From: Cephalopachus bancanus
Lineage: Eukaryota; Chordata; Mammalia; Primates; Tarsiidae
Reading direction: 5' to 3'
NCBI GenBank assembly: GCA_027257055.1
Contig: JAPVLO010001717.1
Location: forward strand, 1-64,000
Length of the DNA stretch: 64,000 nucleotides
A program made the translations under genes and the position numbers. Below are positions 1 to 10,088 of the stretch, in pieces. The notes beneath the pieces were generated by a model. It was not told the origin of the DNA. It worked only from the letters and a program-made list of their open reading frames with translations, and made no database searches. Each line of letters starts with the position of its first letter. Within the stretch, counting starts at the first letter, position 1.

Positions 1-8
1 GGGTCCCC

Positions 9-2181
9 CCAGGAAGTCCCACCGTCACCACCAGTTTACACAGGCTCTCCGTGCTTCTTCAGCAATGAAAACGGCACAGCATTTGTAGTCCTTACTAGGT
101 TTCGTTGCCATGGGGAAAAAAAATTTAGAATTCTCCCCATAAACAAATAATGCTCTCCTGCTCGTCACTGGGGAGCACTTATATCACTCTTTGGGGGCAC
201 TTTGTTCGCAGAGTTCTATCCGTGAAACACGCACGTTTCACTCTCGTAAGCAAAGGCCCTCTAAGGGAAGGATCACAAATCAAGGGAAAGAGTGAGAATG
301 AGGTATTACAGCAGGCAGCAATGAAGAATACTAGTCATAGCAATGAGATAACACTGCGGCACACATTTGGCACACACTTCACCAAGGAAGATGCCTATTC
401 ACTGCAGGCCTAGGAGAGGCTATTCCCAACAGCAATCCACAGTGCAATTGTTTTCCCAGGACAGGAAAAGCTATAAAGAAAGTATAACAAAGAATTCTCC
501 CGGGGCACACACAACGTTTTCCCCACCAGTAACTGTGAATGTCTGAGATCACGCATTGTGGCCCAGTGGAGTTGAGCTTTCCTGAATGTGAAAGGCTGAC
601 GAGACGCACAGCCAAAGCAGTCCCATGGAGACGTAATATACATGACTGGGAACAAGTGACAATCAGGAACTACACCATGCACCAATGCCTTAGAGGACTA
701 AAGGCCAGTAAATGACAGGGCAGCACACTTTTTACAAAGCTTTTTCCCAAAGGGGAGATTCGCATTCAAAACAAGCACAAGGAAGGCAGACAGCTCTTTT
801 TCGTCAATGCGTTTGGGCGGAAAATTGTGTTTCCTACAACACAAAAATTTGAAAAGGAGAAAGATTTCAGAATGCACCCAGTAAATTCACCGAGTCATGC
901 ATTCTTACTCTACTGTGGAGTTCCCATGGCCCACCGGGTGGCACCACTGAGCTGCACTTTCCCATACGTGACCGATTAAAGTCTTCCTAGGTCAAACAGA
1001 AGAACTCTGCAGAGCATAACTGAAAATGAGAAGACGACTGTGAGACTCATTATTGGAGCATGCACCAAGTTAGAATAACATTGATACCTGAAAGAGTGCA
1101 GCCACAGTTAAGACCCGTCTCCCAAAAAGATGCACCCTCACAACAAGCCTAACACAGGCCGTCTGCGCTTATTCAGCAAGGAAAAGGGGGAATGACTGCA
1201 TTTTGCAGCATAGGGAAACGGCAACGGGAAAAACTTCAAGTATTCAAAACGAAAGCAAGTACTGCTTTTCTACAAGTGAGTGTGTAGCACTCATTTTTTT
1301 CAATGTGTGGCACAATTTACATGCTCATTCCAAAAAGTGAAGTATTGACATATCGCTCTGCTATGATAAATCAAGCTGTACCTTGAGAATCATTTATTAC
1401 ACCGTACACCCAGCAAGAAGAAAACTACCAGCAAATAAAAACCAACGCAGTAGACCTTTGACATGGCGTTTCCCAAGCTGATACACACTCACAACGAGGG
1501 AGCGAGGCCTGTCAGCTCTTACTCATACTTGCCAACGGAGGAGCAACTGCTTTGGATGGAAGAGGAACAGGTAAAATCAAAAACATTGTAGAATTCAATA
1601 GGTGAACCAATAATGCTTTCCCAAAAGTAACAGTGAATCGGTCATTTCACTCAGGGAGGCACCATCGTGTTGGCATTCTTATACAGGAAACATTTCATAC
1701 AGCTCTGCTAGGCATATGCACTCAGTGTAGTATGATGTACGTTGAAGAGAAACGGAGAGAATCAGGTATCACACCAAAGACACAGCCAGTATAATCGTTG
1801 TTGCCCCATTCAGTGACGTGCAGTTTTGAGGAATGTCTCCCATGGAAGACTCTTATTTTCCGGAAACGAAACAGAGGCTCTCAGGCCTTTTTGGCAAATG
1901 AACCCGCAGAGCCATTGTATTCGGCATTAGATGCCCATTTAAACAGAGGAAACTTTTCAGCATTCCCGGTGAATGAAGCCTGCTTGGTCACCAATGGCTG
2001 TGGAGACCTGGTTCCAGTCAGGGCTGCACGTGAAGTTGCAATCTGCTCACCAAACGGTCCCTGACTACTATAGTGTATACACAGGGACGCTCTGAATATC
2101 AGGGATGAGAGCGTGCACAAAGCCAGCTTAATACAGACTGCCAATGAATAGCAGTGCAGCGCACGCTTGGATAGCCTGTCC
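9..2181 (+). repeat. Unit 1, type X (2173 bp)
   Basis: X markers at 80-112. The stretch from about 510 to 1250 has several private homopolymer changes (four C at 518-525, cccaaagggg near 747, a run of G and A at 810-825, and aaaaagatg near 1123), suggesting local low sequence quality. The 16-bp palindrome seen in most units is broken here (cattcccggtg near 1961). Confidence 0.88.
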
Positions 2182-4037
2182 CCAGGAAGTCCCACCGTCA
2201 CCACCAGTTTAACACAGGCTCTCCGTGCTTCTTCAGAAATGAAAACGGCACAGCATTGGTAGTCCTTAGTAGGTTTCGATGCCATAGGGAAAAACAATTT
2301 AGAATTCTCCCCATAAACAAATAATGCTCTCCTGCTCGTCACTGGGGAGCACTTTTATCACTCATTGGGGCACTTTGTATCGCGGGGTTCTATCCGTGAA
2401 ACACGAAAGTTTCACTCTCGTAAGCAAAGGCCCTCTAAGGAAAGGAACACAAATCAAGGGGAAAGAGTGGGAATGAGGTATTACAGCAGGCAGAAAATGA
2501 AGAATACTAGTCATAGCAATGAGATAACACTGCAGCACACATTTGGCACACACTTCACCAAGGAAGATGCCTATTCACTACAGGCCTAGGAGAGGCTTTT
2601 CCCCAAACCAGCAATCCACAGTGAAATTTGTTTTCCCAGGACAGGAAAAGCTTAAAGAAACAATAACAAAGAATTCTCCCGGGGCACACACAACGCTTTC
2701 CCACCAGTAACTGTGAATGTCTGAGATCACGCATTGTGGCCCAGTGGAGTTGACTTTCCTGAATGTGAAAGGCTGACGAGACGCACAGCCAAAGCAGTCA
2801 CCATGGAGAGCGTAATATACATGAAGGGAACAAGTGACAATCAGGAATACACCATGCCCCAATGCCTTAGAGGACTCAAGCCAGTAAATGACAGGGCAGC
2901 ACACTTTTCACACAGCATTTTCCAAGGGAGATTCGCATTCAAAACAAGCACAAAAGGCAGACAGCTCTTTTTCGTCAATGCGATTGGCGGAGCAATTGTG
3001 TTTCCTACAACACAAAAATTTGAAAAGGAGAAAGATTTCAGAATGCACCCAGTGAATTCACAAGTCATGCATTCTTTCTCTACTGTGGAGTTCCCATAGC
3101 CCACCGGGGCACCACTGAGCTGCACTTTCCCATACGTGACCGATTAAAGTCTTCCTAGGTCAAACAGAAGAACTCTGCAGAGCATAACTGAAAATGAGAA
3201 GACGACTGTGAGACTCATGTATTGGAGCATGCACCAAGTTAGAATAACATTGATATCCCTGAAAGAGGCAGCACACAGTTGAAGACCCGGGTTTCCCCCC
3301 AAGAAAGATGCACCCTCACAACAAGCCTAACACAGGCCATCTGCGCTTATTCAGCAAGGCAAAAGGGAGAATGACTGCATTTCGCAGCATAGGGAAACGG
3401 CAACGGGAGAAACTTCATAGTATTCAAAACGAAAGCAAGTACTGCTTTTCTACAAGTGAGTGTGTAGCACTCATTTTTCTCAATGTGTGGCACAATTTAC
3501 ATGCTCATTCCAAAAGGTGAAGTATTGACATATCGCTCTGCTATGATAAATCAAGCTGTACCTTGAGAATCATTTATTTCACCGTATACCCACCAAGAAG
3601 AAAACTACCAGCAAATGAAAACCAACGCAGTAGACCTTTGACATGGCGTTTCCCAAGCTGATACACACCCACAACGAGGGAGAGAAGCCTGTCAGCTCTT
3701 ACTCATGAATGCCAATGGAGGAGCAACTGCTTTGGTTGGAAGAGGGACAGGTAAAATCCAAAACATTGTAGAATTCAATAGGTGAACCAATAATGCTTTC
3801 CCGAAAGTAACAGTGAATCGCTCATTTCACTCAGGGTGGCACCATCGTGTTGCGCATTCTTATACAGGAAACATTGCATACAGCTCTGCTAGGCATATGC
3901 ACTCAGTGTAGTATGATGTACGTTGAAGAGAAACAGGGAGAATCAGGTATCACACCAAAGACACAGCCAGTATAATCGTTGTTGCCCCATTCAGTGACGT
4001 GCAGTTTTGAGGAATGTCTCCCATGGAAGACTCTTAT

Positions 4038-4047
4038 TTTCCGGAAA
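4038..4047. other. 10-bp palindrome tttccggaaa, recurrent
   Basis: A perfect palindrome in the second half of monomer m5, followed by cgaaacagaggctc. It is kept in nearly every clean unit. A second 10-bp palindrome, gtgtatacac, lies ~210 bp downstream in most units. No function can be assigned from sequence. Confidence 0.55.
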
Positions 4048-4141
4048 CGAAACAGAGGCTCTCGGGCCTTGTTGTCAAATGAATCCGCAGAGCCATTGTA
4101 TTCGGTATTTGATGCCCGTGTAAACAGAGGAAACTTTTCAG

Positions 4142-4157
4142 CATTCACCGGTGAATG
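4142..4157. other. 16-bp perfect palindrome, recurrent
   Basis: cattcaccggtgaatg equals its own reverse complement. It sits at the start of monomer m6 and is present in most Y, Z and second-family units (for example 6325, 15726, 28822, 37540, 44050). It is broken in X units, where the centre reads cattcccggtg or cattccccggtg. It could be a dimeric protein-binding site or simply a chance feature spread by amplification. Confidence 0.7.
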
Positions 4158-4483
4158 AAGCCTGCTTGGTGACCAATTTGGGTGTGGAGATCTGGTTCCA
4201 GTGAGGGCAGCACGTGAGGTTGCACTCTGGTCACCCAACGCTCCCTGACTCCTATAGTGTATACACAGGGACGCTCTGAGAATCAGGGATGAGAGCGTGC
4301 ACAAAGCCAGCTTAATACAGACTGCCAATGAATAGCAGTGCAGCGCACGCTTGGATAGCCTGTCCCCAGGAAGTCCCCCCGTCACCACCAGTTTAACACA
4401 GGCTCTCCGTGCTTCTTCAGAAATGAAAACAGCACAGCATTGGTAGTCCTTATTAGGTTTCGATGCCATAGGGCAACACAATT

Positions 4484-4848
4484 TAGAATTCTCCCCATAA
4501 ACAAATAATGCTCTCCTGCTCGTCACTGGGGAGCACTTATATCACTCATTGGGGCACTATGTATCGCAGAGTTCTATCCGTGAAACACGGACGTTTCACT
4601 CTCGTAAGCAAAGGCCCTCTACGGGAAGGAACACAAATCAAGGGAAAAGAGTGAGAATGAGGTATTACAGCAGGCAGCAATGAAGAATACTAGTCATAGC
4701 AATGAGATAACACTGCGGCACACATTTGGCACACACTTCACCAAGGAAGATGCCTATTCACTACAGGCCTAGAAGAGGCTATTCCCAACAGCAATCCACA
4801 GTGCAATTGTTTTCCCAGGACAGGAAAAGGTATAAAGAAACAATAATA
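4484..4848 (+). repeat. Monomer m1 of the reference unit (365 bp)
   Basis: The first of six related monomers inside the 2.18 kb unit. Shared landmarks: tagaattc at 4484, gagaatgaggtatt at 4653 (offset 169), gcaattg at 4803 (offset 319). The start is set at the tagaattc-like anchor because it is the best conserved point in all six. Confidence 0.82.
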
Positions 4849-5223
4849 CAGAATTCTCCCGGGGCACACATAACGCTTTCCCACCAGTAACTGTGAATGT
4901 CTGAGATCACGCATTGTGGCCCAGTGGAGTTGAGCTTTCCTGAATGTGAAAGGCTGACGAGACGCACAGCCAAAGCAGTCACCATGGAGAGGGTAATATA
5001 CATGAATGGGAACAAGTGACAATCAGGAACTAACCATGCACCAATGCCTTAGAGTACTCAATGCCAGTAAAGGACAGGGCAGCACACTTTTCACACAGCA
5101 TTTTCCAAGGGAGATTCGCATTCAAAACAAGCACAAGGAAGGCAGACAACTCTTTTTCGTCAATGCGATTGGCGGAGCAATTGTGTTTCTTACAACACAA
5201 AAATTTGAAAAGGAGAAAGATTT
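4849..5223 (+). repeat. Monomer m2 of the reference unit (375 bp)
   Basis: cagaattc at 4849, gacaatcaggaac at 5018 (offset 169), gcaattg at 5177 (offset 328). Close to m5 just after the anchor: ctttcccaccagtaactgtg against ctttcccaaaagtaacagtg. Confidence 0.84.
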
Positions 5224-5601
5224 CAGAATGCACACAGTGAATTCACCAAGTCATGAATTCGTACTCTACTGTGGAGTTTCCATGGCCCACCGGGTGGCAC
5301 CACTGAGCTGCACTTTCCCATAGGTGACCGATTAAAGTCTTCCTAGGTCAAACAGAAGAACTCTGCAGAGCATAACTGAAAATGAGAAGACGACTGTGAG
5401 ACTCATGTATTGGAGCATGCAGAAAGTTAGAATAACATTGATATCCCTGAAAGAGTGCAGCACACAGTTGAAGACCCGTCTCCCAAGAAAGATGCACCCT
5501 CACAACAAGCCTAACACAGGCCGTCTGCGCTTATTCAGCAAGGCAAACGGGAGAATGACTGCATTTCCCAGCATAGGGAAACGGCAACGGGAAAAACTTC
5601 A
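5224..5601 (+). repeat. Monomer m3 of the reference unit (378 bp)
   Basis: cagaatgc at 5224, gagactcatgtatt at 5398 (offset 174), gcattt at 5561 (offset 337). Just before the last landmark, acacaggccgtctgcgctta resembles acacaggctctccgtgcttc in m6. It contains the indel-prone site after gacccgt. Confidence 0.78.
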
Positions 5602-5952
5602 TAGTATTCAAAACGAAAGCAAGTACTGCTTTTCTACAAGTGAGTGTGTAGCACTCATTTTACTCAGTGTGTGGCACAATTTACATGCTCATTCCAAAAT
5701 GTGAAGTATTGACATATGGCTCTGCTATGATAAATCAAGCTGTACCTTGAGAATCATTTATTACACCATACACCAAGCAAGAAGAAAACTACCAGCAAAT
5801 ACAAACCAACGCAGTAGACCTTTGCCATGGCGTTTCCCAAGCTGATACACACTCATAACGAGGGAGCGAAGCCTGTCAGCTCTTACTCATACATGCCAAC
5901 GGAGGAGCAACTGCTTTGGATGGAAGAGGAACAGGTAAAATCAAAAACATTG
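5602..5952 (+). repeat. Monomer m4 of the reference unit (351 bp)
   Basis: tagtattc at 5602, gagaatcatttatt at 5749 (offset 147), gcaactg at 5907 (offset 305). The first half is ~20 bp shorter than in m1-m3. The stretch tcagctcttactcata resembles acaactctttttcgtca in m2. Confidence 0.82.
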
Positions 5953-6321
5953 TAGAATTCAATAGGTGAACCAATAATGCTTTCCCAAAAGTAACAGTGA
6001 ATCGGTCATTTCACTCAGGGTGGCACCATCGTGTTGGCATTCATATACAGGAAACATTTCATACAGCTCTGCTAGGCATATGCACTCAGTGTAGTATGAT
6101 GTACGTTGAAGAGAAACAGGGAGAATCAGGTATCACACCAAAGACACAGCCAGTATAAACGTTGTTGCCCCATTCAGTGACGTGCAGTTTTGAGGAATGC
6201 CTCCCATGGAAGACTCTTATTTTCCGGAAACAAAACAGAGGCTCTCGGGCCTTGTTGGCAAATGAACCCGCAGAGCCATTGTATTCGCCATTAGATGCCC
6301 GTGTAAACACAGGAAACTTTT
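5953..6321 (+). repeat. Monomer m5 of the reference unit (369 bp)
   Basis: tagaattc at 5953, gagaatcaggtatc at 6121 (offset 168), gccattg at 6275 (offset 322). It holds the 10-bp palindrome tttccggaaa. Confidence 0.84.
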
Positions 6322-6664
6322 CAGCATTCACCGGTGAATGAAGCCTGCTTGTTCTCCAATGGCTGTGGAGACCTGGTTCCAGTCAGGGCTGCACGTGAAG
6401 TTGCACTCTGCTCACCAAACGGTCCCTGACTACTACAGCGGATACACAGGGACGCTCTGAGAATCAGGGATGAGAGCATGCACAAAGCCAGCTTAATACA
6501 GACTGCCAATGAATAGCAGTGCAGCGCACGCTTGGATAGCCTGTCCCCAGGAAGTCCCACCGTCACCACCAGTTTCACACAGGCTCTCCGTGCTTCTTCA
6601 GCAATGAAAACGGCACAGCATTTGTAGTCCTTACTAGGTTTCGTTGCCATAGGGAAAAACAATT
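6322..6664 (+). repeat. Monomer m6 of the reference unit (343 bp)
   Basis: cagcattc at 6322, gagaatcagggatg at 6459 (offset 137), gcatttg at 6618 (offset 296). The shortest monomer, with about 30 bp missing from its first half. It spans the conventional unit boundary at 6547 and contains a 16-bp palindrome at its start. Confidence 0.82.
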
Positions 6665-8329
6665 TAGAATTCTCCCCATAAACAAATAATGCTCTCCTGC
6701 TCGTCACTGGGGAGCACTTATATCACTCATTGGGGCACTTTGTATCGCAGAGTTCTATCCGTGAAACACGCACGTTTCACTCTCGTAAGCAAAGGCCCTC
6801 TAAGGGAAGGATCACAAATCAAGGGGAAAGAGTGAGAATGAGGTATTACAGCAGGCAGCAATGAAGAATACTAGTCATAGCAATGAGATAACACTGCGGC
6901 ACACATTTGGCACACACTTCACCAAGGAAGATGCCTATTCACTGCAGGCCTAGGAGAGGCTATTCCCAACAGCAATCCACAGTGCAATTGTTTTCCCAGG
7001 ACAGGAAAAGCTATAAAGAAAGTATAACAAAGAATTCTCCCGGGGGACACACAACGCTTTCCCACCAGTAACTGTGAATGTCTGAGATCACGCATTGTGG
7101 CTCAGTGGAGTTGAGCTTTCCTGAATGTGAAAGGCTGACGAGACGCACAGCCAAAGCAGTCGCCATGGAGATCGTAATATACATGACTGGGAACAAGTGA
7201 CAATCAGGAACTACACCATGCACCAATGCCTTAGAGGACTCACGGCCAGTAAATGACAGGGCAGCACACTTTTACAAAGCATTTTCCAAGGGAGATTCGC
7301 ATTCAAAACAAGCACAAGGAAGGCAGACAGCTCTTTTTCGTCAATGCGATTGGCGGATCAATTGTGTTTCCTACAACACAAAAATTTGAAAAGGAGAAAG
7401 TTTCAAAACACCCCGAAATTTCCCCCGTATGATTTTACCACTGTGGGGCCCATGGAGGGTGGGACCAAGTGATTTCCCCTGTACCGTTAAAGTTTTTAGG
7501 CAAACAGAAGAACTCTCAGAATAACTAAAAGGAAAACGCGTGGCCTTATTAGCAGAAAGAGAATAACATTGAAAGGAAAAGGGCAGAAAATTCAAGATTC
7601 CCAAGAAAGAGACCCTCCAAAAAGTAAAAAAGGCTCCTTTTCCAAGGGGGGAAATACTGCTTTCCAATGGGAAAGGAAGGGGAAAAAACCGTATTAAAAC
7701 AAAACGTACCTTTTTTTAAATATTTACACCTTTTCCAAGGGGAAATTTTCGCCATTAAAAAAGGAAAATTTGGAATGCTTCATGATAAATCAAGGACCGA
7801 GTCATTTTTTCCCTACCCCACGAAGAAAACTCCCAAAAAAAAAAAACCCGTAACCCCATGGGTTTTAAGTGAACAACTCCAAAGGGGGGGAGGGTTTGTC
7901 TTTCAAATTCCAAGGAGGACAACGTTTGGATAAAAACAGGAAAATAAAAAAATTGTAGAAATTTAATAGGGGAAAATAAAGTTTCCCAAAAGAACGGAAT
8001 CGGTATTTCACCAGGGGGGCACCCCAGTTATTTTTTGGCATTTTATACGCCTTTAGGAATGCCCATGAGTTATTCGGGAAAGGGAAAAGGGGGTCGGTTC
8101 CCCCAAAAACCAGCCATTAATCGTTGTTTCCCCCTTAACGGATTTTAGGAAATTTTCCCCCCGGGAAAACTCTTTTTTCCGGGAAACGGGTCTCAGGCCT
8201 TTTTCAAATGAAGCAAGGGCCCAACGGCTTGATCCCCCTTTTAAAAAAGGAAAATTTTTTGATTCCCCCGGAAAGAAGCCGTTGGCACCCAAGGCGTAAC
8301 CGGTTCCATTGGGGTGCAGGAATTGAACT
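6547..8329 (+). repeat. Unit 4, type X, distorted after 7400
   Basis: Normal X sequence to about 7400, nearly identical to unit 10. After that, similarity drops abruptly and bases are lost or turned into homopolymers, though landmarks such as caaacagaagaactct (7501) remain. The end is placed approximately, at the degraded boundary motif. Confidence 0.7.
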
Positions 8330-10088
8330 GTCCCAAAGGGCCCACTACAAGTTTACACAGGGCCTCTGTTCAGGGATGAACGGCACAAAACCCCTTTAAA
8401 ATCCTAATAGGTCAGCCATTGGAACCTTAGGGAATCCCCCTAACCCTTTTAAAACCCTCTCCCTCCTTGAAATAAAACTCAAGCATTGGGATCCAGAGGT
8501 TTCTGAAGGGGGCAATTTAGAACCCCCTAAAAAAAACCTTTTGGAGGGGAGAAATTTTACCAGGGGCATTTGATCAGTTTTACCTGAAACACGAAGCACT
8601 TGAACAAACCCCAAGGAAAGGGCCAAAAAAAGGGGGTGGGAAGAGGTATTCACAGGGACAAAAAAGGGAAAATTTCAAAAAGGAAACATAGAACATTTCA
8701 AATTCCCGGAAACCTTTCCACAGGCCCGGAAGGGGGATTCCCCCGCAATCCCCGTGAATAGTTTTCCCGGGGGAAAAGCTGAAAGAAACAAAACAAAGAA
8801 TTTTCCCCCCGGGGAAACAAGTTTACCAGTAACGGAACTAATCACCATTTTCCCTGGGGTTATCTTTTCCGAATTTAAAGGGCAGACCCCCAAAGCATCC
8901 CCGGAGAGCTAAAACAGAAGGAGAAAAAGTTCGGAATCGATGCCCAAGCCTTGGGCTCAACCCAAAATGAAGGGAGAATTTTTAAAGCACCAAAGGGGAA
9001 ATTTCCCTTTAAAAAAAAAAAAAACGAAATCTTTTTTCAACGTTTGGGGGACAATTGTGTTTCCTACAACAAAAAATTTAAAAAGGGAAAAACAGAAGAC
9101 CCAGGAATTACAAATAGACGACTTACTTGGATTCCCCTGCCCCCCAGGGGAACATGATTTCCCAAGTGACCATTAAACTTCCAGGAAAAGAAGAAACCCC
9201 AACAAACTAAAAAGGCATTGGCCTTATTAGCAGCAAAGAGAATAAAATTTATTCCCGAAAGGGCCGCAACGGAAACCCTTGGGTTTTAAAACCCAAGAAA
9301 AATGCCCCTCACAAAAGTAACCACCATTGGCATTCAGCAACAAAAGGGGAAGATGCATTTCGCGCATAAAACGGAACGGGGGAAATTTATTATTAAAAAA
9401 AAACAAGATTTTTTTTTCAATGAAGCATATTTTTTTTAAAGGTCCAATTTAAACCATTCCCAAAAAAGGAAAAGCTTCGCTCTTATATAAAAAAACGAGA
9501 GAATCTTTTTTGAAACCAAAAAAAAATCCAAAATGAAAACAAAGGACCTTTTAAAGGGGTTTCCCAATAAACCCCAACAGGGGGAACCTGTGCCTTCTAT
9601 AAGAAAAGGGGAACGCTTTGGTTGGAAAGGGGGAGGTAAAATAAAACTTGAGAAAAAGGGAAAATAAGTTCCCAAAGAACAGTAATCGTTTTCCTCAGGG
9701 GGGACCTCGTTTGGATTCTTTCAGGAAACTTTCGGCCCCCAAGCCTCGGGTTTGTGTATTTAAGAGAAACAGGGGGGTCGGTATACCGAACAGAGAAACT
9801 TTTCCCCATTCAGTGATGAGTTTTGAAATGCTTGGAAAATCTTTTTTCCGGAAAGAAAAAAAAGGGTTGGGGCCCTTTTTTCAAAGTCCCGACCATTGTA
9901 TTCAGAGCCCTGAAACAGGGAAACTTTTTTCAACCCCTAATAAGCCCGCTTTTAATTGGGGTGGGACTGGTACCTGGGGCAGAGTTTGGGGGACCGGTAC
10001 CCCAAGCTCCCTGCTCCCAAAATAAAGGGACGCTTGAGTCAAAAAGGTCCAAAAACCCGAAACAATAATTCACAAGCTTTGCCCGTCC
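8330..10088 (+). repeat. Unit 5, distorted (expected type Y)
   Basis: Recognised by landmarks in the right order: tttacacaggg (8352), aacggcaca (8380), acaattgtgtttcctacaac (9050), ccattcccaaaa (9457), ggaaggtaaaata-like sequence (9625), ccccattcagtgatgag (9804), accattgtattc (9891). About 1.76 kb instead of 2.18 kb. The start is approximate. Confidence 0.6.

Larger units (their letters stand above)
2182..4365 (+). repeat. Unit 2, type Y (2184 bp)
   Basis: Y markers are near 2257-2283. The second half has the Y tail: aatggaggagc and ggttggaagaggg near 3714-3748, then gagatctggttccagtgagg near 4187. The variable site after gacccg reads ggtttcccccc (3287-3300), unlike any other Y unit. A minus-strand open frame of 207 codons crosses into the next unit (3903-4526). 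It has no recognisable domain and I do not call it a gene. Confidence 0.88.
9..6546 (+). repeat. Higher-order repeat copy H1 (units X-Y-Z)
   Basis: Three consecutive units carry different diagnostic variants. X has catttgtagtccttactagg with ttcgttgcc. Y has ggtagtccttagtagg with ttcgatgcc. Z has ggtagtccttattagg with gggcaacaca. The same X, Y, Z order recurs in H3-H6 with the same variants, giving a 6538 bp repeat. Units at the same HOR position differ far less than neighbouring units do. The part from about 3900 to 7373 matches 15487-18957 almost base for base at an offset of 11,584 bp. Confidence 0.88.
4366..6546 (+). repeat. Unit 3, type Z (2181 bp), clean reference unit
   Basis: A clean Z unit used here as the reference for internal structure. 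Z markers are gggcaacaca (4471-4480), cacggacg (4585) and ctctacgggaagg (4617). It holds an extra EcoRI-type gaattc at 5255 beside the common one at 5239. Confidence 0.9.

Noticed and set aside
3903..4526. Minus-strand open frame of 207 codons, repeated identically at 15487-16110; related 128- and 81-codon frames recur in most units
   Set aside because: Recurrence follows from the tandem repeat itself. The frame is split or shifted by small indels in many units, spans two unrelated monomer parts and has no recognisable domain, so it gives no evidence of selection.
4825..4840. TATA-like tataaag and CCAAT-like caccaat/gaaccaat motifs as promoter elements
   Set aside because: Short common motifs with no associated transcript structure. 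Their repetition only reflects the array.
5478..5492. CENP-B box-like match, cccgtctcccaagaa
   Set aside because: It fits the reverse core CCCGNNTNNNNCGAA except for one base. A one-mismatch hit is expected about every other 2.2 kb by chance, and the site overlaps the indel-prone spot.
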